Assembly: GCA_013180625.2 (NCBI GenBank)
Contig: SNVD02002649.1
Location: 1-64,000 of the forward strand
Length of the DNA stretch: 64,000 bases
From: Boswellia sacra
Taxonomy: Eukaryota; Streptophyta; Magnoliopsida; Sapindales; Burseraceae
Reading direction: 5' to 3'
This document shows, one piece after another, positions 1 to 10,229 of the stretch. The translations under genes were made by a program, and so were the position numbers. Within the stretch, counting starts at the first letter, position 1; each line of letters opens with the position of its first letter. Under the pieces are notes generated by a model. The model was given only the letters and a program-made list of their open reading frames with translations, made no database searches and was not told the DNA's origin.

Positions 1-5
1 GGTAA

Positions 6-1124
6 AATCATGATCTTCATGTCAAATTTGCATCCCTAGCTAAAAGAATCGAGGATTTAGAAATGTGGTCTATGCAAGAAAATGTCTGTCACAATTGCAA
101 TCCTAGTGATCATCCAACGGATGATTGCCCAAATGTGCCTACCTTTAGGAAAAGCCTCCATGACCAAACCAATGTTTTAAACACTTTCCATAGGTCAAAT
201 CCTAATCCTTACTCACAAAATTTTGGATGGAAAAATCACTTGAATTTGGATTGGGAGAATGATCATCATGCACAATCTTACCAACCTCCCTTTCAATCAT
301 ACCAAAATTTTAAAAATTCTCATGATCATGTATATGCCTCTCCTCCTAGAAATAGCTTTGAAGAGACAATGCATTTATTAAGTCAAGCTAATCAGAATAT
401 AGCAAACTTGAATGATGCTCTTGAAAAACTTGCATTTGAGAAAGGTGAGTTTCCATCTCAACTCGAGCCAAACCTTATCAACCCACACGTGAGTAATCCA
501 AGTGGCCAACATCTAGATAAAGATCCGGTAAGTGCTCTAGAAGAAGATTCGGTAAGTGCTCTTCATGATGATAAGGTTGATCAAGAACATGTCCTTAACC
601 CTAATGAGGAAGATGATGAATCAATTCTAAAGGGTAAGGAAGAGGTTGATCAACTTTCACCTAACAAGGAAAAGACCGAATCCTCACTTAGGCACTCATA
701 TCATCATGCAAAGGAATTTAATCAAAATTTTGACACTAACGAATTTTTCGAGCATGATGAAAATGAGGAAGCTTATGGGTCTAAAACTAATGTGGAAGAC
801 TATATCCAAAATGAGAATTTGTCAAGTCCTTCAGAAATCGGGTTAACTAGTTCATTTGAACCAAGTATGCAACTAGTGTCCATTGCTTCTAAAGAATTTT
901 CATTGCTTGATTTTGTACAGGTGAAGGAGATTAAGAGTTGGGAGTCATGCTTTGAAAAAAGGCAAGAAGAAACATCCACACTCAAGAATACATGCCTCAA
1001 GGACAAACAAACTCAATCAGTGGTAATCTCTTCCATTCTCACAAATAAAGGAAAAAGAGAGGTACCACCTCAATGGCATATTTTTGACCGTGGTAAATTA
1101 CTTTCGAAAAGATTCCTCTTTTAG
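6..1124 (+). pseudogene. gag C-terminal part, Athila-like retrotransposon
   Basis: Open frame of 372 codons downstream of a stop at 3-5. Codons upstream of the ATG at 63 still match the gag of the 33-43 kb element, for example HDLHVKFASLAKRIEDLE against HDLQAKYASLARKVEALE, so the real start lies outside the window and the stop at 3-5 is a nonsense change. The segment has a degenerate Cys/His motif (CHNCNPSDHPTDDCP), then an Asn/Gln/Pro-rich stretch with NPYSQNF and a long acidic, Lys/Glu-rich tail. The frame ends at 1124 without any protease domain, unlike the longer copy, where gag runs on into an aspartic protease. Gag normally forms the cytoplasmic particle that packages the element RNA. 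Confidence 0.75.
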
Positions 1125-1414
1125 CCTTTTTTCACGATTAACCAAATTTTATCCGTTTGTCGCCCATATTTTCATTTATATTACTTGATTTTTGCTATCA
1201 TTTCTAGTAACCATCATCCCCCCCCCCCATAAAAACTTTGTTGTTATTCTATATTTTATTTTACGTGCTTTTATTTTATTTGTGTGTTTGCATTTTGTTT
1301 TCTGGTCAAGTGGCGGATATGGTACTCCGTGACTTTTAAAGTTGGTTTTTCAGTTCCCTAAAAACTGTTGCTCACCTTGCATCCATTTTCTTTTCTTCTC
1401 TCTCATTTTCTTCA

Positions 1415-1556
1415 TAGTCTTGGGAATTTGACTCAAAACAACCCTGTTTGTCAGTTTATAAGAAAACTGGATGGGAAGCATATCCCCAACCCATAGAAGG
1501 TGTTTAAGCCATTTCTGGACGTAAAACCAGAGGAAGATGTGAGCCACAGTCATAAC
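1415..1556 (+). other. Conserved post-pol block (copy 1 of 3)
   Basis: About 140 bases that recur at 39118-39262 (+) and 27394-27515 (-). The best-kept core contains ACCAGAGGAAGATGTGAGCC. In each case it lies downstream of the coding part and upstream of the 3' region. All reading frames contain stops in at least one copy. It could be the end of a lost env-like ORF or a non-coding signal; the sequence alone does not decide. Confidence 0.7.
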
Positions 1557-2595
1557 TACCTATACACATGCATGTGTGCCATCAATTTTAAATTTCTTAT
1601 CTTTTATTTTATTTGTAGCATTTTATTTTATGAGTCTTTTAGGTCATCTCTCTTGAATAACAAAAGCTTCAGGTAATGTCTCTTATGCTTTATCTTTCTA
1701 CATTTAAACATTGAGGACAATGTTTCATTTGGTTGGGGGGAAGGATAGCAGACATAAGTGTGTCTTGAATTTTCTTTTTTCTTGAAAAAAAAAAAGTGAG
1801 TTAGTAATTAGATTCAGAGTGCGATGTAAGGAGTTCAAATCCTCTTAAGACGCATTCTTGGTCAGGAATGGCAGTGTAGGGAGGGCCAGTTTGAACTCTT
1901 GAAACCCATTCTAACCAATTTGTCATTTTATTTTGATCTTGTGAACTCATTTTAGCTAACTTGATATTATTTAGTCTTGATTTTTGAATTTTATATCAAG
2001 GAGGTCTTATTCATTTCACTTTGAATTATTCAAATCTATGAACTCTCACAACCTTATCATTTAAAAATTGTGTGCTTATGTACTCATTAAGCAAGTATTC
2101 ATGAATCTTTCTTCACATACACACACATACCTTGATGCATGATTGTGGGTGGCAAAATGAAATGTTGTAATATTGAGTTCTTTTGTTTTGTTTAGGATAA
2201 CAACACAAAGGAAGGGGAAAGTTAAAAAAAAAAGTTAAAAAGAAAAGTTAAAAAAAAGTGAAAAAAAAGAAGAGAGCAATTATGGATAAGTTTGGTCTCG
2301 TAGCCTCCTTAATTCGAGCAATTAAGCCCGAGGGGTGCCTCAACACCTAATACCCTAAGACCAATTGGTTTGGGAGCTATTGGCCCAAAGCTCGCTACAT
2401 GGATTAATGAGAAAGCTTAATGGGATTGAAAATTGCACTATCCACAAGTTTCTAAGCAAAAATAAAGCATCGGCAACCCGAGTCGTTAAGCTCGTAGGGG
2501 TGTCTTAACACTTAATGCCCTAAGGCCAACTGGTCTGGGAGTCATTAGCCTAAGGCTCGCTACATGGGTTAAAGATGCATTCTTTCAAAAAAAAA

Positions 2596-2641
<46 letters not shown>

Positions 2642-2947
2642 AAATAAATGAATGCCCTTTACGTACAGTTGTTAGCCTTAACAAATATTAGAACCGATAT
2701 GGTTTCTTTCTAATAAGCCCCATAGTCATGTGTTGACTGAGCACAAAAAGAAGGTTTACAGAAATCTTGACCGAAGGGTACATGAGTCATAAAAAAAATA
2801 ATAATAATAATTGGTTGAGAGTTTGTTTATTTGGATAAAATCAAGGAGAGTGCAACAATGACCACCTTGGATGTAAAATTCTATAAATCACTTCTAAATA
2901 ATAACGCTTTAATTGCTAGGGACTAGCAATAAGCTAGTTGGAGGGTG
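1557..2947 (+). other. 3' untranslated region and polypurine tract of the left Athila-like element
   Basis: No gene is seen. The sequence is collinear with 40125-41440 of the 33-43 kb element, including the run reading ATTGAGGACAATGTTTCA and the paired tracts around 2300-2580 that share TAAGCTCG/CTCGCTACATGG. The last bases before the LTR (GTTGGAGGGTG) form a short purine-rich priming tract. In contrast to the other two Athila-like elements, no LOG-like sequence lies between the shared block and this region. Confidence 0.7.
2587..2640. repeat. Compound microsatellite A(n)-(CA)n-(TA)n
   Basis: A run of A is followed by about 15 CA units and then TA units, inside the 3' untranslated region of the left Athila-like element. 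The second element has only a short A-rich tract at the matching place (41120-41130), so the array grew after the copies diverged. Confidence 0.95.
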
Positions 2948-4457
2948 TGATGAACACTTAAATATGCATGTTTAATAAGAGTTTAGTTCATCATATTGCA
3001 TTAATAGTGTCATTAAATTCCTCAACTTAAACATATTTGTAGCATTGCATCTTTGGAATTAATTCCTCTTAATTTTGGTTTTGTTACAGGTTCGGTAAAA
3101 TGGGCATAACTCTCTATTTATAGATCAGAATGGTGCAATTCTTAATGTTTGGAAAGCTGATTCAATTGTCTGCAAGATTGCATTTCACAAGCATCATCAA
3201 ATTCGGGCTCTTAGTGGACCAAAATTGGGCTTGAAGTGAACCCATCTACAGGCTCGGCCCAGTCTGACCAGGCCTCAGTCTTTGGACCGTATCTCTCAAA
3301 ATACGTATCTAAATTGTGCAAATCAATATGTTCTAGAAAGCTGAGAGAAATGTCTACAACTTTCATGAAGACATATTTTAAAATTCTTAATATTTCAATG
3401 TCAAAATTGATGGTCAAATTCGGTTCCTAATGATCCCAATTGTCAAAGATATTTACAACTAATAATGGATAATTATGCCCTTGTAATTTGACAAGTTTGC
3501 CCCAGGATGTATCTATAAATAGAGGTGCCTTGTGACCCATTAGGGCATCTTGGCCTTGGCTGGAACATTTTGGCTTTGGCTAGGATCTTGTATTGTGTTT
3601 GTGTGTTTATGTTATTAATGAATTTCCTTTTTCTTGCATTTTATTTTCTTTCTATTATAATGTTCTTCTAATTTCTCTTTTGCTAAGGTGAAAGGGTGAA
3701 ACCCTTGATATGAGAATAAGGATTCTCTAACCCTTAATATGTGCTTAATAATCTTAATCTTATAATGTTTATTCAATATGATTTATATTTAATTTCTTAA
3801 TCAATCTTGACACCACTTGTAAAGTGGAGGTCTTGATCCATTGTAGACAATCCTTGGCACATCAAATGCTTGGATCCTTCCTAGAAGTCGTATGGTTCTT
3901 CCTTACCGACACAAGTCTAGTTAGGAACCTTGATTTGTTGTAGACATATGGTGATTGGCACATTGATACTTGAACCCATTTACAAGAAGTGGTATAAATA
4001 TTGGTAATGAAACAAATATAATTCATATAACTAAAATGGGTTAATTATCCTTATTTGAAATATCAAGGGCGGATCCCCTAACCTTAGCCTTCATTGTTAT
4101 TGTGTTAATTCCTCTTGTATTTTAATTATTCTATTGTTTATGAACTTTTTATTTTATTTACTATGGTAGGTTCTACCACCTTATGAAATTGTTCTTTAAT
4201 TTACTATGGTTGGTTATACCACCTATTTCCACGGATGGTTTTACCTCCTCTTGCTTTTTGTTTTATATTTGAATGGTCGGTAATACCGCCTATCATTTTA
4301 CATATTTATTGATATTATCTTGTCATTTCTTTGAATTATTCATATCATATTTGCTTATCTTATAATTTGTAACGCTAAAATCCCCTTCCTCAGTCTCACC
4401 GAGATTATTACTTCGACACTCCTATACTTGGGAGACAATCGTTTTTCGGATGTATCA
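2948..4457 (+). repeat. 3' LTR of the left Athila-like element
   Basis: Starts TGATGAACACTTAAATATG and ends GATGTATCA. It matches the LTRs at 33132-34463 and 41441-42812. It is longer (1510 bases) mainly because of extra sequence around 4145-4300 with imperfect repeats of a GGTTNTACCACC type. The promoter box is at 3513-3522. Confidence 0.9.
3513..3522 (+). promoter_or_regulatory. LTR TATA box
   Basis: CTATAAATAG, kept in the same surroundings in all three LTRs of this family (also 33689-33698 and 42010-42019). It is the likely start signal for retrotransposon transcription, with the R region just downstream. Confidence 0.65.
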
Positions 4458-4731
4458 ATCTACATGACGAGGCAGCCTCACACTATTAACCTGAAATAGG
4501 TAAAGATCAACATGATAAAGAGATTTTATTGTTTTAATTACTCAAAGGATTTGGTTCCATAGGATAGAACCATTATCTTTGTCATCACTGAACAAATAAT
4601 TTCTCAAAATCTAGAGTGAAATCCACATCCCTCAGGAGGCACATAATGTTATATGTTAACATTCTTCTCAAAGCATGTAAACCATTGATAATTGCAAACC
4701 AATTTACATCAAATAAAGGGATAGCTAATAC

Positions 4732-4874
4732 CTTGGCGTATTGACTAAAAAAGGATTCTACATCTTCCCGATTCACATCGAATTCTAGAGGTGATGCAGC
4801 AATTGTTCTTACATCTAATTGCTCTTTCATCTCCTCTGGCTTTAGTAGTTCAAAAACCCGACCAACTCGCTTTC
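4732..4874 (-). pseudogene. La-protein exon fragment (captured)
   Basis: On the minus strand an exon of 143 bases is bounded by a TCTAG acceptor and an AAG/GTATTA donor. It encodes about 47 residues including VRTIAASPLEFDVNREDVES and FFSQYAKV, typical of the linker and start of the first RRM in plant La proteins, which bind the 3' oligo-U of RNA polymerase III transcripts in the nucleus. No La motif or further RRM exons are present, so it is an isolated fragment. It lies just downstream of the AGO4-like fragment on the same strand. Confidence 0.7.
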
Positions 4875-4992
4875 CTAGACCACCCAAAAAGAAGTTAACA
4901 AAAAGTTGTTTTGTTACCTATGTTAATATATTAAGAATTCGAACATAGTCGCCAAAAACTGTTTGGAAAACAATAGTTTGAAATTCATAAAA

Positions 4993-6560
4993 CTATATTT
5001 TTGCAAAAATTCTATTTAGAACTTCATGATACTGTTGCAAGTACATCATAATAGAGATTCCAACCTCAAAAAATAATATGGTGAAAACAGAAGTTATGAT
5101 GAATCTAAATGAATTTTTCCAGTTGCACAGCAGATAAAGATTCATCACAGAATTCTCAGCGATTAAATGTAAGGAAAAATTTTCCATTATTGGAAGGAAG
5201 TCAGAATGTAAAATTTCCCTTTTTAACTAGAAATCCCAAAACCTTGCTGAGTTCTAAACTGGGGCTCCTCCCAAACTGTACACCTTGGTAGCTTGATGGA
5301 ATTATTTTTGTAGCAATTGATGGAATATCAGACTGTCCAGGAGACCCATGAGACACATCCATTCCAAGAATAATGGTGGGAGTCTTGGAAACTACAGGGA
5401 TTTGAGGAGACTGTTCAACTGTAAGTTTAATTCGCCAAGCTGTAAAACAGTACAATGGACATTAAACAATGTGAAATCAGTACAACCAAGAAACACCATA
5501 CATAAATCCTGAAGTACAAAATAGAAACCACAAAAAGAGGGTTATAGATGTAGAAAGTCAACTGAAAGTGACATCTCTAAATAGTACTCACCTTTGCATT
5601 AATCTTTAGAAGAACATTTGTAAGATATTGATCCTTAACCCTCAAAGGAGTGATGCACTGAGTCACAATTCCAAATTCAGCAAGATCCTTTCGCTTCCAT
5701 GGACCTTAAAGATTAAATAGAGATCATTTTTAGACAAAGGCAAAAATTTTAACAATTTTTCTTTCACTTCGAAGCATAACTTTTAACCATAAATATCAGA
5801 GTTCTTTCTCTCAGGAAGCAAACAAAGAAGGAACTGTAGAGCCCCAGGAAGTTTAGACTGAATCTCGTTAAACATCTTATCCACTCTAACCATAGCTGGG
5901 GCACGCCTAAACTGTGGATTCTCTTCAAACACATCAAATGGTGCATCTATCCATTGCAATAGGCAGAGAAAAGAACTTCTGTCAGTTTCTTGATTTGATG
6001 TTGCCAATTAATATAAACTGATAAAACTTATAATTCCCTTCATTTTTGCACATTTGATCAGATCTCGAACAAGGCTCTGTATATTACAACGTGCAGAGAA
6101 ATTCACAACAGCCCATCGTTCTATCTTAGTTGGCTCGACCAATTTCTAGATGATCATTTGACAATAAAAGGAGAACTAATGGATCAAAATAGTGATCAAC
6201 TTAAAGGCAGACACACAAACCTTATTGTTGAAATTCCACCTCCCATTTCGAGGAAAGAAATCCTCACAATTGCCCACTTTTAACTGTTACAAGAATTAAA
6301 GATAATCATTAGCTTTATTAAAAAAAAAAAGGACCCACAAGGTTCATAATAACAATAACATTAAAATACATTCCACCACAAATACAAGAAAATAATACAT
6401 TACTCAAAAAAATCAGTGATATACCCTTGGAGCTGACAGAACACGGCCCTCCACTTAAGCAAAGTTAGTACTAATGGAAATGCCATATGAACATAACATT
6501 GGTTCAGCATCATATTTGCTATTTCGCAGAACCTTTCAATAAGAAACATGAGACAAACTT
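4993..6560 (-). pseudogene. AGO4: ARGONAUTE4-clade pseudogene, L2-MID-PIWI part
   Basis: Reading the minus strand, exon-like blocks follow in AGO4 order: a block with YGISISTNFA and EGRVLSAPR (about 6550-6425, in-frame stop after NFA); FFPRNGRWNFNNK (6283-6221); EPTKIERWAVVNFSARC (from 6145); DVFEENPQFRRAPAMVRVDK and LLCLLPERKNSDIYG (about 5955-5785); GPWKRKDLAEFGIVTQC and YLTNVLLKINAK (about 5704-5600); and VSKTPTIILGMDVSHGSPGQ (about 5430-5310), which holds the first PIWI Asp. After that only faint similarity continues to 4993. The PIWI core with the later catalytic residues is lost, introns remain, and stops are present. The family loads 24-nt siRNAs for RNA-directed DNA methylation. This copy is DNA-derived and non-functional. 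Confidence 0.88.
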
Positions 6561-6618
6561 CAACATAGAAAAGAATATTGCATGTCAAAAGACAAGTTTG
6601 GAAAGATGCTTACATTAG

Positions 6619-8840
6619 ATAAAGCAAAAAGTTCAATCAGGCTTAGATCCCGAACATCCAAGTTTTGTGAAGCCTATGCTCCAGTCACATGTGACTGGAG
6701 GCTTTTGGCTGGTAATTCAATAACCAAAATGCATTTTCATGTATCAGTAATTCAGTTACCAGAATGCAAAAATTTGATTTTTCTATTGGAGCTTTGAATT
6801 GGTTAATTTTAGTATTGGTCTTTAATCTTCTTGTGCATTTTCTATAGGGTCTGCCAGTCCAATTTTGCAAGAAACATCTTCCCCACTGTGATGTAACAAT
6901 CACTTTGGTGGATGAGGAAAGAAATGATTTTCCAACAAAATACCTTGTCGAGAAAACTGGCTTGAGCGGTGGGTGGCGAGGATTTTCTATTGATCATGAA
7001 CTAGTTGATGGGGATGCACTGGTATTCCACCTTGTCAAGCCTACAACTTTTAAGGTGCTCACTCAGACTTACATGCTTATGTATGTTATCTGTGACTTTA
7101 GTAATTTGAAAGAAAATTGTACTTGTCTTAGATGAGAATATATTTTTGTGCGACATAAAGAATGTTAGTATGATATGCATACTTTAGTAATTTGAAAGAA
7201 AATTGTACTTGTCTTAGATGAGAATATATTTTTGTGCGACATAAAGAATGTTAGTATGATATGCATATATTCTTTGAAGTTGACAAGTGACAACAGAAAC
7301 TTGTATGGATGCCAATGCATACGTTTTCCATTTCAAGCATAATACTACATATTAATTGCATTACCTATTGTTTTTAGGTTTATATTATCAAGGCATATGA
7401 ATCAGAAGACAATGAGGACAACAACAACGACGATAACAATAAGGACTCAGATGATACATAATCGGACAGGAGTGCCAAACGAACCAGAGCAAGTAACTGC
7501 TTTTCACTTCGTTTAAATCTCTAAAAAAATGCATTCTTTTAGTAGATTACAAGGGCAAGCCTGTCTATATATTTATTATAATTTCTGACTGCTTACATAA
7601 AAGAGTTGAAGTTAATTCAAGTAGTATAATTTTATCAACCATATAGATTACATTTACTAATTGGTCAATATTGAATAAGAAGACATGCAAGCCAACAGCA
7701 ATGAAGATAACAAGAATGACTCCGATGGCACTCGGTTGGACAAAAGTGCCAAAAGGACCAGAGCTAGTAACTGCTTTTCACTCTTTCAATTTTCTACAAG
7801 TTGTTTCTTCCAGTAGATTACAGGGAAAGCTTTTGTGTATATTTGATTTTAGTTTCTGATCGCTTGCATAGAAGAGTTATGGTTAATTCAAGTATCATAA
7901 TTTTATCAACTATATGAGTTATATTTACTGATTGGTCAACATTGAGCCATAAGACATGAAAGAAAACAATAATAAGGATAACAAGAACTCAGATGACACT
8001 TGGTTGGAAAGGAGTGCCAAAGGAACCAGAGCAAGTAACTGTTTTTGACTCCCTCGTAAATTTCTACAAGTTGGTTTCTTTTAGTAGATTATTGGGCAAG
8101 CCTGTCTATATATTTTATTGTAGTTCTTAATCGTTTACATAGATGAGCTAAAGTTAGTTCGAGGTTTATATTTTTATCAACCATATTGATTGTATTTACT
8201 GACTGATCAATATTGAGTCAGAAGACAGGAAAGAAAACAACAAGGATTACAAGGACTCAGATGACACTCGGTTGGACAGAATTGCCAAAAGAACCAGAGC
8301 AAGTAACTACTTCTCACTCCCTTTTAAATCTCTACAAGTTGTCTTGTTTTAGCAAATTTCATGGCAAACATGTCTATATATTTGTTGTATTTTCTGACCA
8401 CTTATGCAGATGAGTTGAAGTTAATTAAGTGTTACAATTTTATCAACTATATCGGTTATATTTACTAATTGGTCAATATTGAGTCAGAAGACATGAAAGA
8501 CAAGAATGAGGACATCAAGGACTCAAATGACACTCCGTTGGACAATAGAGCCAAACGAACCAGAGCAAGTAACTACTTTTTGCTTCCTTTTAAATATTTA
8601 AAAGTTTTGTTTTATCAGATTAAAAGGCAAGACTGTGTATATATCTATTGTTATTTCTTATTACTTAGTCAGATAAGAAGTTAATTCAAGTATTATAATT
8701 TTATCAACCATGTTGATTATATTTACCAATTGGTCAATATTGAAGACATGAAAGACAAAAACGAGGACAACAAAGAAGACTCCGATGACACTCAAAAGGG
8801 TAGGAATATCAGACAAACAAGACCAAGTAGCTACTTTTGA
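6619..8840 (+). pseudogene. B3-domain DNA-binding protein gene fragment with repeated 3' exons
   Basis: Exons 6619-6711 and 6848-7054 join in phase 0. They give a good plant B3 domain: HPSFVKPMLQSHVTGGFWL, then GLPVQFCKKHLP, KTGLSGGWRGF and DGDALVFHLVKPTTFKV. The next exon, 7378-7492, encodes VYIIKAYESED, an acidic Asn/Asp run and a basic SAKRTRA motif, but has a TAA at 7459-7461. This exon is followed by five decayed or intact copies (see the repeat entry). The last, 8746-8840, ends in a natural TGA at 8838-8840. No start exon is found: upstream of about 6575 lies AGO4-like sequence on the other strand. B3 proteins bind DNA in the nucleus. The fragment is 5'-truncated and probably captured; whether any transcript is made is unknown. 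Confidence 0.85.
7095..7266. repeat. 86-bp tandem duplication in a B3 intron
   Basis: Two adjacent, apparently identical copies (7095-7180 and 7181-7266), each beginning ACTTTAGTAATTTGAAAG. The lack of visible differences points to a recent event. It lies in the intron between the B3-domain exon and the repeated exon. Confidence 0.95.
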
Positions 8841-8842
8841 TT
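7400..8842 (+). repeat. Six-unit exon-plus-intron tandem array in the B3 gene
   Basis: The exon end AGAGC (before AAGTAACT) recurs at 7490, 7764, 8032, 8300, 8566 and, changed, at 8824, giving a period of 258-274 bases. Each unit has an acidic, then Lys/Arg-rich exon and the same intron. Likely exons are 7680-7766 (87 nt), 7951-8034 (acceptor lost), 8222-8302 (81 nt) and 8488-8568 (81 nt). All are phase 1 at both ends, so they can be added or skipped without changing frame. The terminal unit 8746-8840 also enters in phase 1 and ends in a stop. Units 4 and 5 are fully open. Confidence 0.85.
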
Positions 8843-8845
8843 TCT

Positions 8846-9180
8846 CCACAAGGGAAGCCCTCTAAAGAGAGGTGAGGGCTTTTTGTGTAACTTTGTAACG
8901 AAACCAAAGAACAAAGCTGCAAAATTCCCAACCAACAAATACCAAAGAAAATAAGCAAGAATTGTTTATCTCAAAACCAAAAAGATTCAATTGTTGCACA
9001 TAAACATTTAACAGAATCGTGTGAAGTCTACTCACCTGAATAGGAATGTAAGTTGGGCGCTTTGGCTTCCCAACATTGATACACGGAAGATCAGCTGAAT
9101 ATCGCAAATCTATCTTGCGATTATTGACAAAATAATCATAAACAATGATTTCCTGAGTCTGAACTTCATCTTCCCCATCC
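8846..9180 (-). pseudogene. AGO4: ARGONAUTE4-clade pseudogene, PAZ part
   Basis: Exon 9036-9180 (minus strand, TATATAG acceptor, CAG/GTGAG donor) encodes VYDYFVNNRKIDLRYSADLP and NVGKPKRPTYIPIQ, the C-terminal PAZ region of AGO4-type proteins. The next exon starts at 8916 with LCSLVSLQSYTK, then carries a one-base insertion and a TAG codon before RASLVEKS, so it is broken. It stops at about 8846, where B3-derived sequence on the plus strand begins. AGO4 coding resumes at about 6560 on the same strand. So this and the 4993-6560 block are halves of one gene split by the B3 fragment. Confidence 0.88.
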
Positions 9181-9859
9181 TATATATAGATTTCTCTAAT
9201 CTATATATCTTTATTCACCAATAACAAGTGACAAAGAGATCCCAGGAAACCCTATATCCTAGTGTGATACGATTTTGTTCTTGTTTTTATTTTTTTTAAA
9301 AATTGAAAACCCTTAAAAACCCAGGTTAGAAACGATCGATTAACAACACAAACTCTGATCGAAAAACGATCCACAAATCCCAAATCCCAAATCAGATTCA
9401 CAATCAACGCCCCACAAAACAATACAACAGAGGAAGAAATAGAAAGACTATTTGAGACATAGATAGAGAAATCTTACAGAAGAGAGAGCACCGAGAGATC
9501 TTGAAGGAGAGGGAAGCCGTGCGAACCTTGGTGGACAGAACGCGATTGCAGCTTTTTCATGTAGCTTCGGTCGTATATATGCAGCTTCAAAATGAGACAC
9601 TAGGGGGGATTACAGAAGAACAAGACAAGATCTGAGAGGGAAATCGAGAGGGAAGACATAATCGAGAGGGAAATCGAGCGAGAGGATAGAATCAAGAGGG
9701 AAATCGAGAGGGAAATCGACAAAAATTGCAAGAAGGACGAGGGAAAATTGCAAGCGGGAAGAGTTGGGATTTTTAGGGTTGTCGCGGGAAAGGCCGAAAA
9801 AGCGAGAGGAAAGCTCGATCGAGTAGGTTTCCTTTTATATTTTCTAATTTTTTTATTTT
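9181..9859. other. Region upstream of the AGO4-like fragment, with GA-rich repeats
   Basis: No gene is seen. Around 9630-9720 the plus strand is an irregular run of GAGAGGGAAATCGA units, which is CT-rich on the strand that carries the AGO4-like fragment. This could be the captured gene's 5' leader or part of the carrier element. A comparable GA-rich duplicated stretch lies near the right end of the neighbouring CACTA element (13960-14460). Confidence 0.4.
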
Positions 9860-10027
9860 TTAATTAGTTATATGTGTCACATATTCAATTTACGTCAAAG
9901 AGCTTAGTCCATTTTTTACTAGGTGTGACATATATTTGGTTTGACCGATTTTCATGTTTATATATGTGTCATTTTTCTAGAAACTGACACAAAATTTGTG
10001 ACACAAAAACATTATTTTATTGTAGTC
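9860..10027. repeat. Subterminal TGTGTCA repeats and right end of the first DNA element
   Basis: Motifs TGTGTCACATA, GTGTGACATA, TGTGTCATTT, ACTGACACAAA and TTGTGACACAAA occur within 170 bases, ending in ATTGTAGTC at 10027. Dense short subterminal motifs next to a TGTAGT(G) end are usual for CACTA (En/Spm) elements, where transposase binds them. The partner end is not in view. Confidence 0.5.
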
Positions 10028-10213
10028 TTATCTTGATGAATAACGAAGTGAAAATGGTTTAAAAAAAAATAATAATTTGAAGACAAAAAAAAAATTATAT
10101 TCAGATGCATGCAATATCTTGCACAACAATTGTGTGAATACAAGTATATTTGTACAATTGCAAATAAATTTGTTAAGAATACAAATGTTTATTTAGCTTA
10201 CCTTAAACTCTAA
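10028..10213. other. Duplicated flank segment, left arm (paralog of 58.69-58.87 kb)
   Basis: From about 10090 it matches 58750-58870 (shared CAATATCTTGCACAA and GAATACAAATGTTTAT). The match is interrupted exactly at the CACTA element and resumes after 14662. No gene is seen. Confidence 0.75.
10211..10213. repeat. Target site duplication TAA, left copy
   Basis: TAA directly before the CACTA end at 10214; the partner is at 14662-14664. Three-base duplications are the rule for this superfamily. Confidence 0.8.
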
Positions 10214-10229
10214 TTCTACAAGAAAAAAG

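Larger units (their letters stand above)
1..4457 (+). mobile_element. Athila-like Ty3/gypsy retrotransposon, 3' part (LOG-less copy)
   Basis: The window opens inside the gag of an LTR retrotransposon whose 5' LTR lies outside. The order is gag remnant (to 1124), a short spacer, a block shared with two other elements here (1415-1556), a 3' untranslated region, a purine-rich tract and the 3' LTR (2948-4457). Gag, the shared block, the untranslated region and the LTR all align by eye with the element at 33132-42812, whose primer site and gag are of Athila type. Protease, reverse transcriptase, RNase H and integrase are absent between gag and the shared block, so this copy is non-autonomous. No 5' flank is visible, so the target duplication cannot be checked. 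Confidence 0.85.
4458..10027. mobile_element. Gene-fragment-carrying DNA element with CACTA-like right end (left end not seen)
   Basis: Pieces of three unrelated host genes (La, AGO4-like, B3), still with introns, are packed together. On the right the block ends in sequence with repeated TGTGTCA/TGTGACA motifs and a terminus reading ATTATTTTATTGTAGTC, close to the CTTGTAGTG end of CACTA elements. Sequence just beyond 10027 belongs to a segment duplicated elsewhere (58.7 kb). The left end is not visible; the left Athila-like element may have inserted into it, which would place that end outside the window. The element type is inferred from one terminus only. Confidence 0.45.

Noticed and set aside
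6582..6797. An open frame starting at the ATG at 6582, upstream of the B3 domain.
   Set aside because: It reads the B3 exon in the wrong frame; the B3 frame is offset and begins at the acceptor before 6619.
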